NCBI GenBank assembly: GCA_030512335.1
Contig: JAULSU010000004.1
Coordinates: 1,364,001-1,428,000, forward strand
From: Immersiella caudata
Taxonomy: Eukaryota > Ascomycota > Sordariomycetes > Sordariales > Lasiosphaeriaceae
DNA: 64,000 nucleotides
Direction: 5' to 3'
Every line of letters begins with the position of its first letter. The first letter of the stretch is position 1. The position numbers and the translations under genes were made by a program. Below the pieces are notes generated by a model. It ran no database searches. It saw nothing but the letters and a program-made list of their open reading frames with translations, and was not told where the DNA came from. Below, one piece after another: positions 12,821 to 26,000 of the stretch.

Positions 12821-14036
12821 GGTGGGAGAAGAGTGCGACCGGCTCGGGCAGGCGCGAATCGAGGACCCGCAAGGCGATGCGGAGGAGGATACTGAAGGGT
12901 GATGGTGGTGCGCGCCTGGTTGCTGTAATAGAAATTAATCCAGTCGCAAGGCGATAACAAGCCTCGCTAGACCATGGGCGATGGATCGGTGTTGAGGAGC
13001 GGCCGGCCTAGGTGAAGGCGCGTGGTTGAGGGAGCTATCTTTCCAGTTGTTTGGGATGGGCGAAGCAAAAGAAAGCCTCAGCCTGGCGAGGATCTGCGGC
13101 TCGAATTTAATGTACCTCCAGGCCAAATTTCGGCGAGGGGTACTTTCCCCATCCTTCCCCACTTAAGCCGTTTACATGGGGCGGAGAAAGCGGGGCCAAG
13201 CCATATCGCTCAACAGCTTGAGTCTAAGTGGACGGCAAAGGATTACTCTTCAAGAAACTGCCACGCTGTGGAAGACAACCCTTCATCACCTTTTGCCTGC
13301 TGCTCGATCTGGCCCGCTTCATTCTATGCTGCATCAAGAGACATTCCCTCCTCGTACTTAAGAACCCTCTCGTCTCATTATAATGGACGGCCCCGTTTCG
13401 ATTACTACTTCCTTCGTTTAGCAACATACGTGCTTTCCGCCGTCCTAACTTTCGCAAAGTTCACAAAGTCCCCTTATCATGAAGCAGCAAGTCTATTTAT
13501 CATTCACCATTACTGCGAGATCGGAGTTACGGCCCCGCCACCTTCTATGGTCCGCACCCCGGGCAGTAAGTCAACTTCAACTACAACACAAAACGTATGA
13601 TTTCAGAGTTCCTCTTCGACAGAGTCAGGCCACTGTGTGGGTACCACATACATCCCAACTCATAAACATCAACTTGCCCGTATCGGCCTGTTCATTCAAC
13701 TCGAATCTCGGCACGTTGGCCCGCCAAAGAAATCAGGAAAGGAGAGAAGAAAGTCCCTCGACAATGTGGCCCTGGCCAAAAAGCACTCCTGGTGCCTCAG
13801 TTCCTCGCTGTATCGATGTGCGCCCCATCTACGTGGAACGCCCCAATTTGCTCCCTGATCCCCCTAGTCTATATTCATTACCCTCCAGCTATGATCACAG
13901 TTTATTGTGTTGTTTCGTGTTACCCCTTCCCCCCCGGACCAATCCAGTCAACGGGATCAAATGGCTTGCGAGGTGTTGCGTGGGCGTTTGTTTCGTAAGG
14001 TCATATCAAAAACTAAGCGGCTCGCTGGGGCTCAGC
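12821..14036. other. Intergenic, upstream of NCBP3-like gene
   Basis: The promoter and leader of the NCBP3-like gene, plus the 3' side of the next minus-strand gene. Plus-strand frames here (for example 13022-13600) have no domain and poor codon use. An ATG at 13550 followed by a GTAAGT at 13564 could start a tiny spliced frame, but it ends quickly and is not called. Confidence 0.5.
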
Positions 14037-15605
14037 TCATGCTGTCTCGACTCTCCTCCTCATTTCGACAAGCGTCGCTGCGGGAGGGGGAGCAGCAGGT
14101 ACTGCCGGACATGACCGCTTGGCTCGCGCCTCATCGCTCTCGACAGCCGGAGACCCAGCCGACCCGAAGCTGTTTGATCGTGACATCTCGGTCAGGGAGC
14201 GCTTCTTCAGCGCGGGGGGTATTGGGGGCAAGGCGGTGATGTCGCCAGCAGCAGGTCGGTCGATGTCGTCGACGGCCATATTGTCGTCGAAGGGATCGGT
14301 GTCCAGCAGCGAGTCATAGGCCCACGCATCCTCAAGCCCTTCCATGTACATGGGCGAGTGTCTCAGTGTGTGCCACGAAATGGTGTGGCGCCGCATGGCA
14401 ATGTACAGCGAGTCAATCATGCCGCTGTTGTCGCACACGGCGCAGTGCTTGCGCAGGAACTCGTGGTCGTAGCGCGAATCAACCATGTGCGGTTCGAGCT
14501 GCCGCAACATGGGGAGACCCTGGAGCTGCTCGGCGTCGCACAGCTTGGCCTGCAGAGGCATCCATTGGCGGCCCTTGAGGAAGCGGCCGAACGCCTTCTC
14601 TACCGCCGTGGTGAACGATTCGGCGTCGCGGCCATGGACGGCCACCATTTGGTGGAGTCCCCGGGAGAGACACCGCTGGTAGGCGTTGGTATTCCTCTCG
14701 AACGGCATGGGCACAAAAGCATGGGGTAGGAGCGAGATGTGGACCGTCCATGCGCCCGTGGAGCGTGCAGATGCGGGCGCGGGTCTCGGAACCCGAGGTA
14801 CTACGATTCCGCCGCGTGCGCATCCGTCGCCATGTGCGGGTCCGGGGCCGCTCGTCTCCGGGGACCGACGGGGACGCCGATAGCCGTCGGGAGCGGCGTC
14901 CCCATCCCCTAAAGGGCCCAGCGTGCCTAAAGGGAAGTTTGGGCGTGATGTGTCCGATGTCGATCTTCTCCGTTGCTGTCGTTCCCTCGGCCTCGATAGA
15001 AAAAGCTCCTCCTCGTCTTCCTCCATCAAATTCTCTATCCTCTCCTCAAGACTAATGTCAGCATCCTGCAGCTCCATCTGTCCAGCCCTTAACCTGTCCA
15101 GCTGCTCGTCGTGTGTGTTGAGCTTCTCGAGGATATGGCGGATCTGTTCGCTTTGCTGAGTTTGTCCACGCTCTACTGCCTGGATCGAGCGCCAGCTGAT
15201 ACTGACGTTCCGGTAGGTGCCCTTGATTTGCTCGCCAAACTCTTCGCGGCTCTTCTCCAAGGTGTCCTCAACCTCGTTCAACCTGCTGACGACGCCTTCT
15301 AGGACGTCCTCTTGGCCTCTGGACAGCTGCTCTTCGAGCTGCTGTATCCGCTTCTTGAGAATGTCGAGCTCCTGCTTCTGGTCGCTTGGAGCCTCGAACT
15401 CCTTGTTGTGAAAGCAGGCGAGGTGACCGCAGTCACAGGTGGCGCCGGGAATGCCCTTGTTGAGCGAAAAGCCAACGCAGGCACACCGCTGGCCCTTGAT
15501 CTCGGGCAACAGCAGGATGTACCGGCAATGCCCCTTGGGCATTTTGTCCTCATCCACAGGTGGGGTCGCCGCCTGCAGCGGGGATGGTGATGAATTGTTC
15601 GACAT
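14037..15605 (-). CDS. Unknown protein with Cys-rich knuckle and coiled coil (522 aa)
   Basis: An intronless frame. The start is taken at ATG 15605 (protein begins MSNNSSPSP), because the 49 codons upstream in frame are unlike coding sequence. Residues about 28-65 hold a compact Cys/His cluster (GQRCACVGFSLNKG followed by ATCDCGHLACFHN) that could bind a metal. Residues about 70-215 are a long charged coiled coil. A Ser/Pro/Arg linker follows, then a more ordered C-terminal half with conserved-looking segments such as KGRQWMPLQAKLCDAEQL and HEFLRKHCAVCDNSGM. The far C-terminus is basic and Ser/Pro-rich. It looks like a conserved ascomycete protein of unknown function; the layout suggests an assembly or regulatory factor, but no reaction can be assigned. 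Confidence 0.75.
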   Translation of the reverse strand: MSNNSSPSPLQAATPPVDEDKMPKGHCRYILLLPEIKGQRCACVGFSLNKGIPGATCDCGHLACFHNKEFEAPSDQKQELDILKKRIQQLEEQLSRGQEDVLEGVVSRLNEVEDTLEKSREEFGEQIKGTYRNVSISWRSIQAVERGQTQQSEQIRHILEKLNTHDEQLDRLRAGQMELQDADISLEERIENLMEEDEEELFLSRPRERQQRRRSTSDTSRPNFPLGTLGPLGDGDAAPDGYRRPRRSPETSGPGPAHGDGCARGGIVVPRVPRPAPASARSTGAWTVHISLLPHAFVPMPFERNTNAYQRCLSRGLHQMVAVHGRDAESFTTAVEKAFGRFLKGRQWMPLQAKLCDAEQLQGLPMLRQLEPHMVDSRYDHEFLRKHCAVCDNSGMIDSLYIAMRRHTISWHTLRHSPMYMEGLEDAWAYDSLLDTDPFDDNMAVDDIDRPAAGDITALPPIPPALKKRSLTEMSRSNSFGSAGSPAVESDEARAKRSCPAVPAAPPPAATLVEMRRRVETA

Positions 15606-18600
15606 CTCTGATGTCGGTTCGCAACGGCAGTTTCTCGGCTTCTGTTGGTGTCCCTGGACACGGAATCGAGACCGACAGCACTGAGTAATGTCGACGTAAT
15701 AATGGTGTGGATTGGAAGCGGTCCAAAACAAAGGCAGCTCACAGCACCGCAACTACCGGGGCTCAAACATGACAAATGGAGTCTGAGCTGGAGTGGTTTG
15801 AGAGTAGTCCATGGAGGGGCGGCGGGGTGGTGCGGGGATGGCGCCGTTGATATTCACCCACGGGTCTCGGGAAGGCAAGGCGTGTGTATCTCGAAGGGGG
15901 GAAGCGGGTGAGCGGCAGGTGGGCAGCCCTGTGTGGTTTTGTGGAAAAGTCGTTATCGTGCCTGGGGCGGCTCTGCGTAGATATGTAGATTAGGGAGATC
16001 GCTGGCTAGGGCGCTTGCTGTGGGACCGGTCGACAGACGCCCATGTGGGAGAACGCCCAGCCAAGGGAACAAGGGGGCCGGGGGCCAGAGATAAAAGGTA
16101 AGGCAAAGCAGACCGGGACGGGGGTTGCTCGGTGGAATTCAGGCACAGCGTCCTAAATCTGTCCGTGGATCTGATATGCTGGACAAGATATGGGAGCCGG
16201 TGATAGGTTAGGCAGGGCGCAGTATCGCAACTTGGATGGCCTCCTTGGGCTCCGAGGTTGCGACCCTGAGACTAAAGGAGGGAGGGCCGTTTGCTTCCCG
16301 TCGTGGCGCAGACAGATATGGGAGAGGTGCAGGAGGGTGGATGTTGAGGCAGCAGCAGCAGCCGCCGTAACAGCAGCACTTGGATCGATGCCTGCGCGAA
16401 GCCGGACAAGCGGGCGACGGCGGGCAAACAAATAGGTGACCGAGGGCTTACGTGCGGAAGGACACAGGGCAAAAGACGGGGGAAAACTGGGACGCAGCGC
16501 GAACAATGCGGTTTGCTCTGCAAAAGAGCTCGATTGCGGGCGAAACAAGACAGCAGCAAGCAATGGCAGCGAAGGGAGGAGGAGGGAGAGATAGCGCCCG
16601 CAGCAAGGATTTGAGGGAGATAAATTGCGACGCCAACATGTACGTACCCCCGTACTCGAGGTGCTGATAGGCGCGCCACGGGGTACTGCGCAGTAGCGAG
16701 GTACCCAGTCCGCCGGCCGGGCAGCGGTGCAAGTTGAGGTCCCAATTTACGCCGCGCTACGTTACGCCTCGGCACTCGCGAGGTATCAGGTACCTTGACA
16801 CCGCCCACCCTAGCCCATGTTCTGCTTTGGGGTTTGGTGGTGACGACGTGAGCCAGTTCGAGCACCTCATCCGGGCCGGAAGCGGTGCTCGAGGACTCGT
16901 CCCGCCGCGGTTTGCGGTTGCAGGACATGCACAGCACGCAAAGTGCCGGTGGCCCTTGACAAGAGCGGGACTGGATCATCATGAATGCAACGGACGAGAG
17001 CCGGCGTGCGTGCCCCCAGCAGCAGCGCGTCGCCAGAGGCGAGCAGAGCTACAGAGAAAGGGGACAAGAGAGAAGAAGGGAGGTGGTCGCTGCTGGCTCC
17101 ATCGTGGAGTAGCGCAGCTGCCGCACTTCGAAAGGGTTTCCGCAAAGCGCGGGCGGGGGCGTGGAGACGTCGCGGGAGCAAAGTGGGACCGTGGATTTCT
17201 GGCGTCAACCGCACAACGTGGAGGAAGCACGGCTTTTCCTTTGCCAGCCAAGCATTGCAGTAAGGAGCACCGCGCCGCGGCTTTGCTCACCTCATATCAC
17301 ACTCACGCCATTGCGCGCTCCCCGCACAGGGCAGCACAGCGCTCTCAACTTTGCCTCTTCTTTTGGATCGGCTGGGCAGGGTTCCCGCCCGTTGGACAAG
17401 ACCTGGCGACCCGCTGCCTGGTCAGTGCTTGCCCCAGGGGGACTGGGGCGCTCGACGAACGGGAGGGCCGGAATCTGCGACTTTATCAGCTTGAACACGG
17501 GGCGACGGTCGGACGGGCCTTCTCAGGCAGGGATTTCGGGTGGGGCTCGTTGCGCGCGCAAAAGCAGCCACATGAATGACGCGGGGGTCCCGATAAGAGT
17601 TTACGGCCTAAGGCGCCCATTTGACTTATAGCACCCCTTCATCCAACCTCACCTCACCCGTCTCGGCCGCTTCCCGTGCGTATCGGCCATCGCAGGGCCG
17701 TAGAGCCGAGCGCGGGCCTGCTTGGCCTGTGCCATGCCCGCACCGCCTGCCTCTTCCCTTTCTGAGCTCAGGACGACGACGATTTTGAACCCCATTTTCC
17801 TTGCTCGGTTCCTGAGGCCTTCTCGATGTCATCCCCTTGCGGGGCGCCGGAACGATTCCTATTCGGCTAGCTGACACCGCCTGGCTCCCAGAGTCCGCAA
17901 CGAACGGCCACGAACCCTGACTGAGAAAGCCCTGATTGATGAGCGCTGTCTCGCGCGCGCGCTTCATCCGTGGCCTCTGTACCCTGCCAGTGCGCGCCTG
18001 CCCGCCTTATCTCGCAGCTTGGCCGTTTGCAATGTTGCAAGTGCAACTTCTCAACGTTGGAGCCTCGGCCCGGATGATATCACAGACACAGTGTCCTTGT
18101 CAAGTTCTTGACCCCTCTCCTGACTAATCCTGGCGGGGCAGTTGTGCCTCTTTCGTAGGTTGAACATGTGGCAGCCATCTCTCTCCTGGAGATTGAGCTC
18201 GTTCGATATGCCGGCACGCCCGCGGCACAGCATCGGAGTCCAAGCCCTCGGTGCAAGCTTCTTGCCTGTCACTTCGACAGCCTCTCCTACTAACCAACGT
18301 AATGCTCCGAGGAGACGTGGACCTTGCTGTCAACATCAACACCAGGCAGTGGAGATCTCTCACCGCCTTGGCTGTCTTCTCGAATCACAGACTCCTAGGA
18401 TGGCGAAGATATAAAGCAGGAAGGCGACACCCGGCCCTCGTCATTCTGTGGGAGTACCGCTTACACAATCGTACGGACGAAACGAGGAGTCATCATGCAC
18501 CTTCATCTTCCTGGATCAATGAAGGCGCCGACACAGCGGGCACGCCACCGATTCCGAATATCGACCATATCTGTTGTCCAACAGAGCTGAGACAATGTCG

Positions 18601-21600
18601 GTGAAAAAAACCTTGGTGGCGCCTCCTCTCACGGGTACCTGCTGTGTTTTCACAGGTGTTGATGCCTTGCGAAGGCCGCCGTTGCCAGCACAAGGCGATC
18701 CAAGGAAAACTGTGCCGTTCTGTGGACGTCCAAGCTTGATATCGCGATAGTGGACCGAAATGGTGTCACCTTCGCCTAACCAAACAGACCACGCCGTCAG
18801 CTGGTTGGTGACGGCTTATCTTGCAGCTGCAGACCGTTGTCTTGGATCTCCAAGCAAGGCTCGCGTCTTCTCAAGCTGCGGATTGCGTGCTGGCGCCGTG
18901 CTGCACCCAACAATTCACCGCGGGCAAGGCGTGCATCCACATTTGCCAGATCCCTTTGCAGCACCCAATCGCGTGTTTATTTGGCTGCCGCGCAAAAGCT
19001 GGAACCTACGATACGGAACGACAACACCTTCGCCGCAACACTTGGGTGATACCCCTTGCGCTGGATGTCACAAGGCAATGCAGCTGAAGGGTACTGGTTC
19101 CGGACCTGCTAGAGGAGTTTCAAGGCGATCCCGAGCCTGAAGTGAACGCGGTCATCTCGCAAAATGGGCCCGCATCTTGGGACGGGCCCTCCGGCACGTT
19201 GCCGCCCGCCCGCTCTCCCGTGCTGATTCCGCAATTGCTAAAGGCCCCGGGCAGCTCCAGCATCCCGCTCGCGGCTCGGGCTCAGCCGGGTCCGACTCAT
19301 CTCGTCAAGCAACAGGCGAGATGGAATCTGCGTTGTAACCGTGATGGGGGTGGCAAAAGGACAAGCGTCGTTGTTTCCCCGTTCGGTCCTGGATCGATGC
19401 TTCTTCAGTCGTCTTCATATATCCGGGAGCATTTGCAGCATTTGCGCGCACATGGCAATTCAGCCTTGAACGGATACATCCCGCTGCATTGCTGGTCTCG
19501 GCCTTGTTGCTGGCAGCACATCATTAGGTAATTGGAGGACGGCATGGTGGGGTTGAGGGACATGGGACGATCGACTGACTTCTTGGTTCCAAGACATCCC
19601 ACCAACCCCCACCACGCAAACGGCCCTTTGCAAAGTGCAAAAGGGTGACTGACAACCACTAAAACCGAGATTGAAAAAGTGACTGCTCACACACCATTTT
19701 TTGTTACCCACTGCGGGAAGCTCGCGGGAGTCAGTTCCGCGTCCCCCCCTGCCGCACCCAAGCCGTGAATATCACACATCCTTTGCAGGGCAGCAAGATG
19801 GCATCTTGAGACAGCGCCGAAGAGGAAGGCCGGCTTCGCAGATCCGGTACGCCCTTTTCGATGGGCCATGTGGTACTCCGCATAGATTTAAATGTCGGAA
19901 AACCGCGGGCGCGACAGTGGGGGGAAATGAAGGGAGGGCAACAGCTTCTCCGGATTCGCAAACCATTGTGTCATGACTGACCGAACGGATTGACGGAAGC
20001 CGAGAAAACCCGCGGGATGCGTCTTGTCAGAGAAACACCCAAAGGGGTCAAATAAGGAAAGCGGCGAACAGGGGCGAAGAGCAAAGAGCAAGGGAAAAAG
20101 CAAGCAATTTTTTTGACGTTCGATTCCGATCGAGTTCGGAATGCAAGCCTTGACTTGCCGCAACGCCCCCTGCTGGCCCCCTGCCACCCCTACTGGTGAT
20201 GAAAAAAAAGCAACGACCGCACTGCTGCTCCAGGACAGTCAAATCCGAATCTCAGATCTGATAAGCGCACGAGCCAGCCGGGCGTTTACTTGCGCCTGCG
20301 CTACAAACTCAATGCCAGTTTAGGAAGGCTCCTTCCTTCTCTTCCTTGCTTTCCATCTTTGACGCGCAGCTTGGTTATCAGCCTCTGCGCCTCTGTCTCA
20401 GCTCCGAAGATCCAGCAGACGACAGCACAGCACAATGGTGCTTGCTTGCTTGCTCCATCAGCAGTACGTAGCCTCGGAGGCGCATCCCGATATCCCTATC
20501 CCTGAGGGCAGACATGCGTCGACGTGGGGACATCTCTGATAACTGTACGCGCGCTGCGGATGGCGTCATCTGACTAGCTTTTTGTCGTCTCGTATGCCAG
20601 CCACTCAGTCACCATATCCCACTGTGCCCCTAGGACATGGGTTTGACCCTGGCAGAAGAGGACAGGATGTACAAGTTTGTCGCCTCCATTGCTGAGCTGT
20701 GTGGTGTGTGTTATCGGGAGCGCCCGCGAGTTTCGGGAGATAAGCGGCGCGTTGCTTCACGGTGGCTCACCGTGGGTCAGGTACCGGAGCTGCTGGTCAG
20801 CCTTGCGTCTCTAACAGGTTGCCAAACCTTAGCAATCCCAGCAGAGTGTGCTATATAGTTGATACCCTCTATCGCAGTAGAGTAGCGTGCTGCGTTCAGA
20901 GCCTCCGGGAATACCTACACGTGTATGCCGTTGGTGATTTGATCCAAACGCCACTTGTATCACCCTTGCGCGGGTTTCATGCTGATGAGATACGCCTTGC
21001 CCTGGCAGACGGTGAATGTTTCACTCTCATCGGAACAGAACCCGAAGGGTCTGTCTCTAACCCCCACCATCTCATACCGAGGTGACACTAGTTGGGGCCT
21101 GTGTCGATAATCATTCCATATAAAGAAGTTTACAACGGTTCACACCGCTCGGTCTGCTTGACGGGAAGGTCTTGCGAGAGATAACCGTCGATGACGCGAC
21201 GCGTCAGGCTCAACACTTCCACGCTACACGCTATCTACCTTACTTGGTTACCTATGTGTACCTGTGGGGGCTGACGGCAGGTTTCTGCCTCGTTCCATCT
21301 GACACGTCCAACCTATCGAGCTTTGTTTCACGCGCCCACTTGCTGTGTGGTACGCGGTATCGACCATGGTCAGGGGCCGATATCCCTACGCCGTCGGATT
21401 CGCTGATAAGGGTTTTGCGCGCGCAAACAAACTTGCCTCACGCTTGGGTTGGTAGGTAAGGGTGCGCCCTGGCTGAGCGGTCAGACCATGAGGGAGGATC
21501 TTTCTGGGGAGTTGCCTTTCGGAGGAGAATCCACCGTGTTTCTTGCGACGAGGTTGCTTCGCCTTTGAGTGACCTGGTTGCCGTCCTCCGCACGGGGTCT

Positions 21601-23044
21601 TATCTGGGCATCCCTTTCTGTCTTGTTACCCAATTACACCTGATGAACGAGCAGGGCGGACGGAAGGGTCGCTCGATAGGCTGGATGTTAAATGCGCCTC
21701 TGCTCATGCTGCTTTGGTTGGCTGCTGGTTGGGGTACCCGTTGACCCGTAATGACCCGTGTGCACTGCGACTTGGGCGTTATCATCGGCGCTCCGGGCGG
21801 CTCTTGGGCATCTTGGCAGCGTGGTGATGTCAGGGTCATCAAAACACTACCAACCCCGCAAGTCAGCAGCAGCAGAGTGGGTGTTGACCCATTTTCGTCA
21901 CTGGTAATCGCTTATGCTTCGGCGGCTGTTGAACATTTGCCGGGAAAAGCGCCTGGGTCTACTCAGCTGTGAGAGGGCGTCGGAGGGTAAAGCATACGGC
22001 CTCGGGTCGATAGGAAGGCGAGAACAAACGTGGAGCTCCGGCAGAGGCGGCCTAGCCCCATGGCATGTGCTCGAAGATCATGCTCGGGCGTGGCCCGGTC
22101 CCGTCCCTTCCATATTCTAGAAAAGAGGTGAGCATGGTGATAGCATCGGCCCAGTTTGGGCCGAACCCTAACCTTCCATCGTGTCGCGGGTTTCCCACCG
22201 CTGAATACCAAGGACGAACTCGTCTGGATGATAACTCGGCAGCGCCCGGTTCTCGTAGGCCAGCTAATCTCTAGTCCACTTGGAGCTGCTCGTGCTGGAG
22301 TGCGAACTACTTCATCCTTGAACCCAGTACCAGAACGAAGGTGGAATCTAGTGAGCAGAAGCGGTTATGAGAGTTGGGAGGAACCTGAGTCTTCTTATCC
22401 GAGAGGGTCGATGGTCGAGCGTAGTGTATTTCTCTAACCTAAGAAAAGTTTGAGGCCAGGTTTGCCGATTTCCTAGCCATCGGAGAGTCGAGCTTGGAAA
22501 ACCTGCAGGTCGACTCAGCATCTCGACCTGAGAAGCTCAAATTGCGACACCGGTATCAATTTAAGGGAATGTAAGACTCGTCGATAGAACCGCTCGTCTC
22601 GGGAGACGAAATCAGCGCCACTTTCAATTGTCAAGTCTAGGGTACCTCAGGTGGGCACTGCAGCGACTCCTAGCTGTAGTCCACGTGTGGTTGTTGCCGT
22701 AAGAGCAGGCATTGCGGTGCACTAGACGGGAAGGTTTCCGTTAAAGGCAGCTGTGACCCAATACTGTGAGAACCCGCTACGTGTTTACGGAGCCTTTTTA
22801 GCAGGATGGCAGAAATGTAGTAGGTACAAAGACGCCTTTGAGGCTCGAGACAAGGATCTTGAGGTTGATGTTTGGGGTCAATGCCGGTGACGTAGCCAAG
22901 GTTGGTGAGCCAGCATCAGGACCCATGCACATATACGGCAAGTTCCGTTCCCAGGCGGGCCCTTCCAAAAAAAATCTAGCGGAACGCGTCCAGCACTGGC
23001 ATCGCGTCCAGCGAGCCTCAAGCTGACACTCATGCACCGACGAT
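15606..23044. other. 7.4 kb gene-poor stretch
   Basis: No supported gene lies between the Cys-rich/coiled-coil gene and Pet127. The 15.6-17.6 kb part is GC-rich, and long open frames there (for example 16734-17579) are a by-product of composition: they overlap equally long frames on the other strand and match no domain. From 17.6 to 23.0 kb the frames are short. I see no tRNA, no 5S rRNA and no transposon-like protein. It may hold long 5' leaders, non-coding RNAs or a decayed region. Confidence 0.5.
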
Positions 23045-26000
23045 ATGTGGCGGCTTGGAAGCCGAGCGCACCGCTCAGCAAAACAAGCATTTATATGCAC
23101 AGCATGTCGGCAAAACCAGATTATCGGCCGGGCAGTGCTGCCAGTGCTCGCTACAAGAGCAGCATTCTGTGCAGCCCGTCAACGTCAATTCTCCAACAGC
23201 ATCAGCCCTACCGATGAACCCAACCGCAACGAAACCACTACCGACACAAGGCCAGACGAAACCATCATCGTGAAGGAAGGAAAAGATAGTGGGCCCGAGG
23301 CGACCAACCCGGAAGATTCAGCCCCCGACTCGCAAAAGACGATGAAGAAGAAGAGAAACTCGAATAAGACGCCAACGTCAACCGCGAACCCAGGCCCAAA
23401 TTCAGGGCGGGAGTCGGAGCCGGGCGGAATCATAAAGGCTCCTTTAGTAAGGGTAGTAGAGCCGGTGTCACGGAAAAAGAGGTCGAGGAAAGGCCGAGGA
23501 TCGAGAGTAAGGCGAGTTATGGTGCAGCACAAACTAACAGAGTCAGATGCGGAGGCCGTGGGGCGAGAAGCCGGAGTGAGGCGAGTTCTGTCGAAGCTCG
23601 AATCACCAGAAACACTTGCCATGGCCGTGGCCGTGGCACGAGAAGCCATAGTAAGGCGAGTTCCGTCGGAGCGCAAACCAGGGGAATCAAATGTGGTGGC
23701 CGCGCGCAGACGTCGACGGTTAGGAGACCTGAACGAGGATACATCCCAGGTCTTCACCTTTAGACCAAGTGAACTCAAAATCGCGATTGTTAAGCCACCG
23801 GAGGGGCAACCTAGGGTGCCGCCGGGCCTGAAATACGGACTAGAGCGTGCTCTGTTTAACCCCGGCGTCTACCACTTTCAAGACCCTGAGTCCAAGGTAT
23901 TCAACTTTGATCCGTATCTCGCTCAGATCATGCCTGCCGAGGAGTTCGACTTCGACGCTCTGAGGAAGTACGTCACTTCTTCCAAGGACACAACCCTTCT
24001 CGACTTAACCGTCAAGCACGGAAAAAAGTACACAGGATCAACTTCAAGTATGACATCGGCGTTGGCACACTTCCACTACCTGCTCTCCGGGTTCCGGCCC
24101 TTGAACTATGAGATGCTTTCTCACGGGTTCATGTCCACTGTCCAAGTATCCAACCAAGTCACCAGATTCAATCGAGGGCCCGTTGGCACCTTCTTGCACT
24201 GGAAGGACGGCGCCTATGCCATCGACGCGGACAAGGAATTCGACTCTGAGACTGTCTTATCACAGCTTGGGAGATCGATGGAGAAGCTTCTCACACTGGA
24301 TAAGGAAGACTACGAAAAGTATCGGAAGTCGAACGCGGAAAAGCTAAGCAACGGAGCCCCTGATGAAGAGGCCTTCCACTATAGCTCCATGGGCGACTTT
24401 CTAATGCGATCACAACTTGATGCGTTAGACCGAAGGCTGCCCGGGTCGGGCATGTTTGACCTCAAAACAAGAGCGGTTGTATCGATCCGTATGAATGTTC
24501 ATAACTACAAGCAGGGTCAAGACTACGAGATCCGTCACCGTTTCGGAGAGTGGGAGTCTTTTGAACGCGAGTATTACGACATGATACGAGCTGCCTTCCT
24601 GAAGTACTCCTTGCAGGCCCGCATGGGCCGCATGACGGGCATTTTTGTCGCATTTCACAACACAAAGCGCATCTTTGGGTTCCAGTACATTCCGCTGAGC
24701 GAGATGGACTGTGCTATCCATGGCGCCAAGCATTACCAACTTGGCGATGGCGAATTCAGGGCGAGCATCCATCTCTTGAACGCCGTCCTGGACAAGGCGA
24801 CCGCGCGGTTCCCACAGAGAACTCTGCGCCTCTTTTTCGAGGCTCGACCTACTGACCCGCCATTTCTCTACGTTTTCGCTAGACCCGTTACCGATGAGGA
24901 GGTAGCAAGAGTGCAGAAAGACGAGCAAGATCGGGCTGAGAGGATCGTGCAGAAGATGGAGGAAAATACCGTGACCGACGAGGAGACGGCAGAAGTGCAG
25001 AAGGACGCTCAGGACCAGGCTGCAGAGCTTGCACAGGAGGTGGAGGCAAAGGTTGTGATGGATGAGGAGGTGGCAGAAGCGCAGCAGAAGATGTACGATG
25101 AGACGGACGCGGCCGTGCAAGAGATGGAGATCCACGAGCGTCCACTTGCTGCCGTGAGCAAGCGCCGCCTCTGGAATACCATCGTCGGGTGGCTTTTTCG
25201 AAAGCAGGGGTATCGGGTATCGCGCGGCAAGGGGCGCATTGTTCAACCGCGCCTTGTTTATGAGATTGACCTAGCCATGAAAGGGCGACTCACCTACCTC
25301 TTCGGCAAGCCCGGGAACCAGCTTCGCGACGCCTTAGTAAAAGCCCTGGCAAGGCCTTTGGGTCCCCATCGTGAGACAGGAACAACACAGGTTGTGGATT
25401 ATGTAACTCAGGCACTGGAGCCGGGTCAATTTGCATGGTGTGCAGCTAAAGGGGCAGGGCAAGATTCGCTCGCGGAGCTGGCGTGGCGGGTCTTTGCTTC
25501 GTCTCACAGCGAGGACAGACCACACAAGCGATTGGAAGACGAGCGCGTTGAAGATCCGTGGCTCCAGGAGGTTGAGAAAGCCTTGGCTAAATTTGTGACC
25601 TCCCGCCAGCCGCCGACCGAAGACGCGGAGCTCCCGCCACCAACTGAAGATGGGGAACTCCCACCGACCGAGGACGAGGAGCTCCTTGGCCTGATTGTCT
25701 CCGTCAGGCACAAGATCAACGGGGTGGATGTCGACCGGCCAAACAATCTTCATCACAGCGACGTGTGGGATATCGACTATTCCATCAAGGAGATGCCACT
25801 CAAAACCGCCAGACACCGCTACGAATCGATGCGAAAGCGACGCGTGGAGATGTATAGTCTCAACAGAAAAAAGGAGGGCGGTGATGAGTGGTTCACGCGG
25901 TTTAGGAAGACCTTGAGATCGTATTCCGAAAAGGGGGCAGGGTACCGAAAAGTGCACATGCGACGCGCTATGAAACGCCCAGTGCACGTGCTGGGATTCA

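Noticed and set aside
13022..13600. 192-codon plus-strand frame downstream of the NCBP3-like gene start
   Set aside because: Composition is not protein-like, no motif is present, and the region fits a promoter/leader of the divergent minus-strand gene.
16734..17579. 281-codon plus-strand open frame in GC-rich DNA
   Set aside because: It overlaps equally long frames on the opposite strand, has no domain, no coding-type third-base bias and no splice support. GC-rich sequence has few stops by chance.
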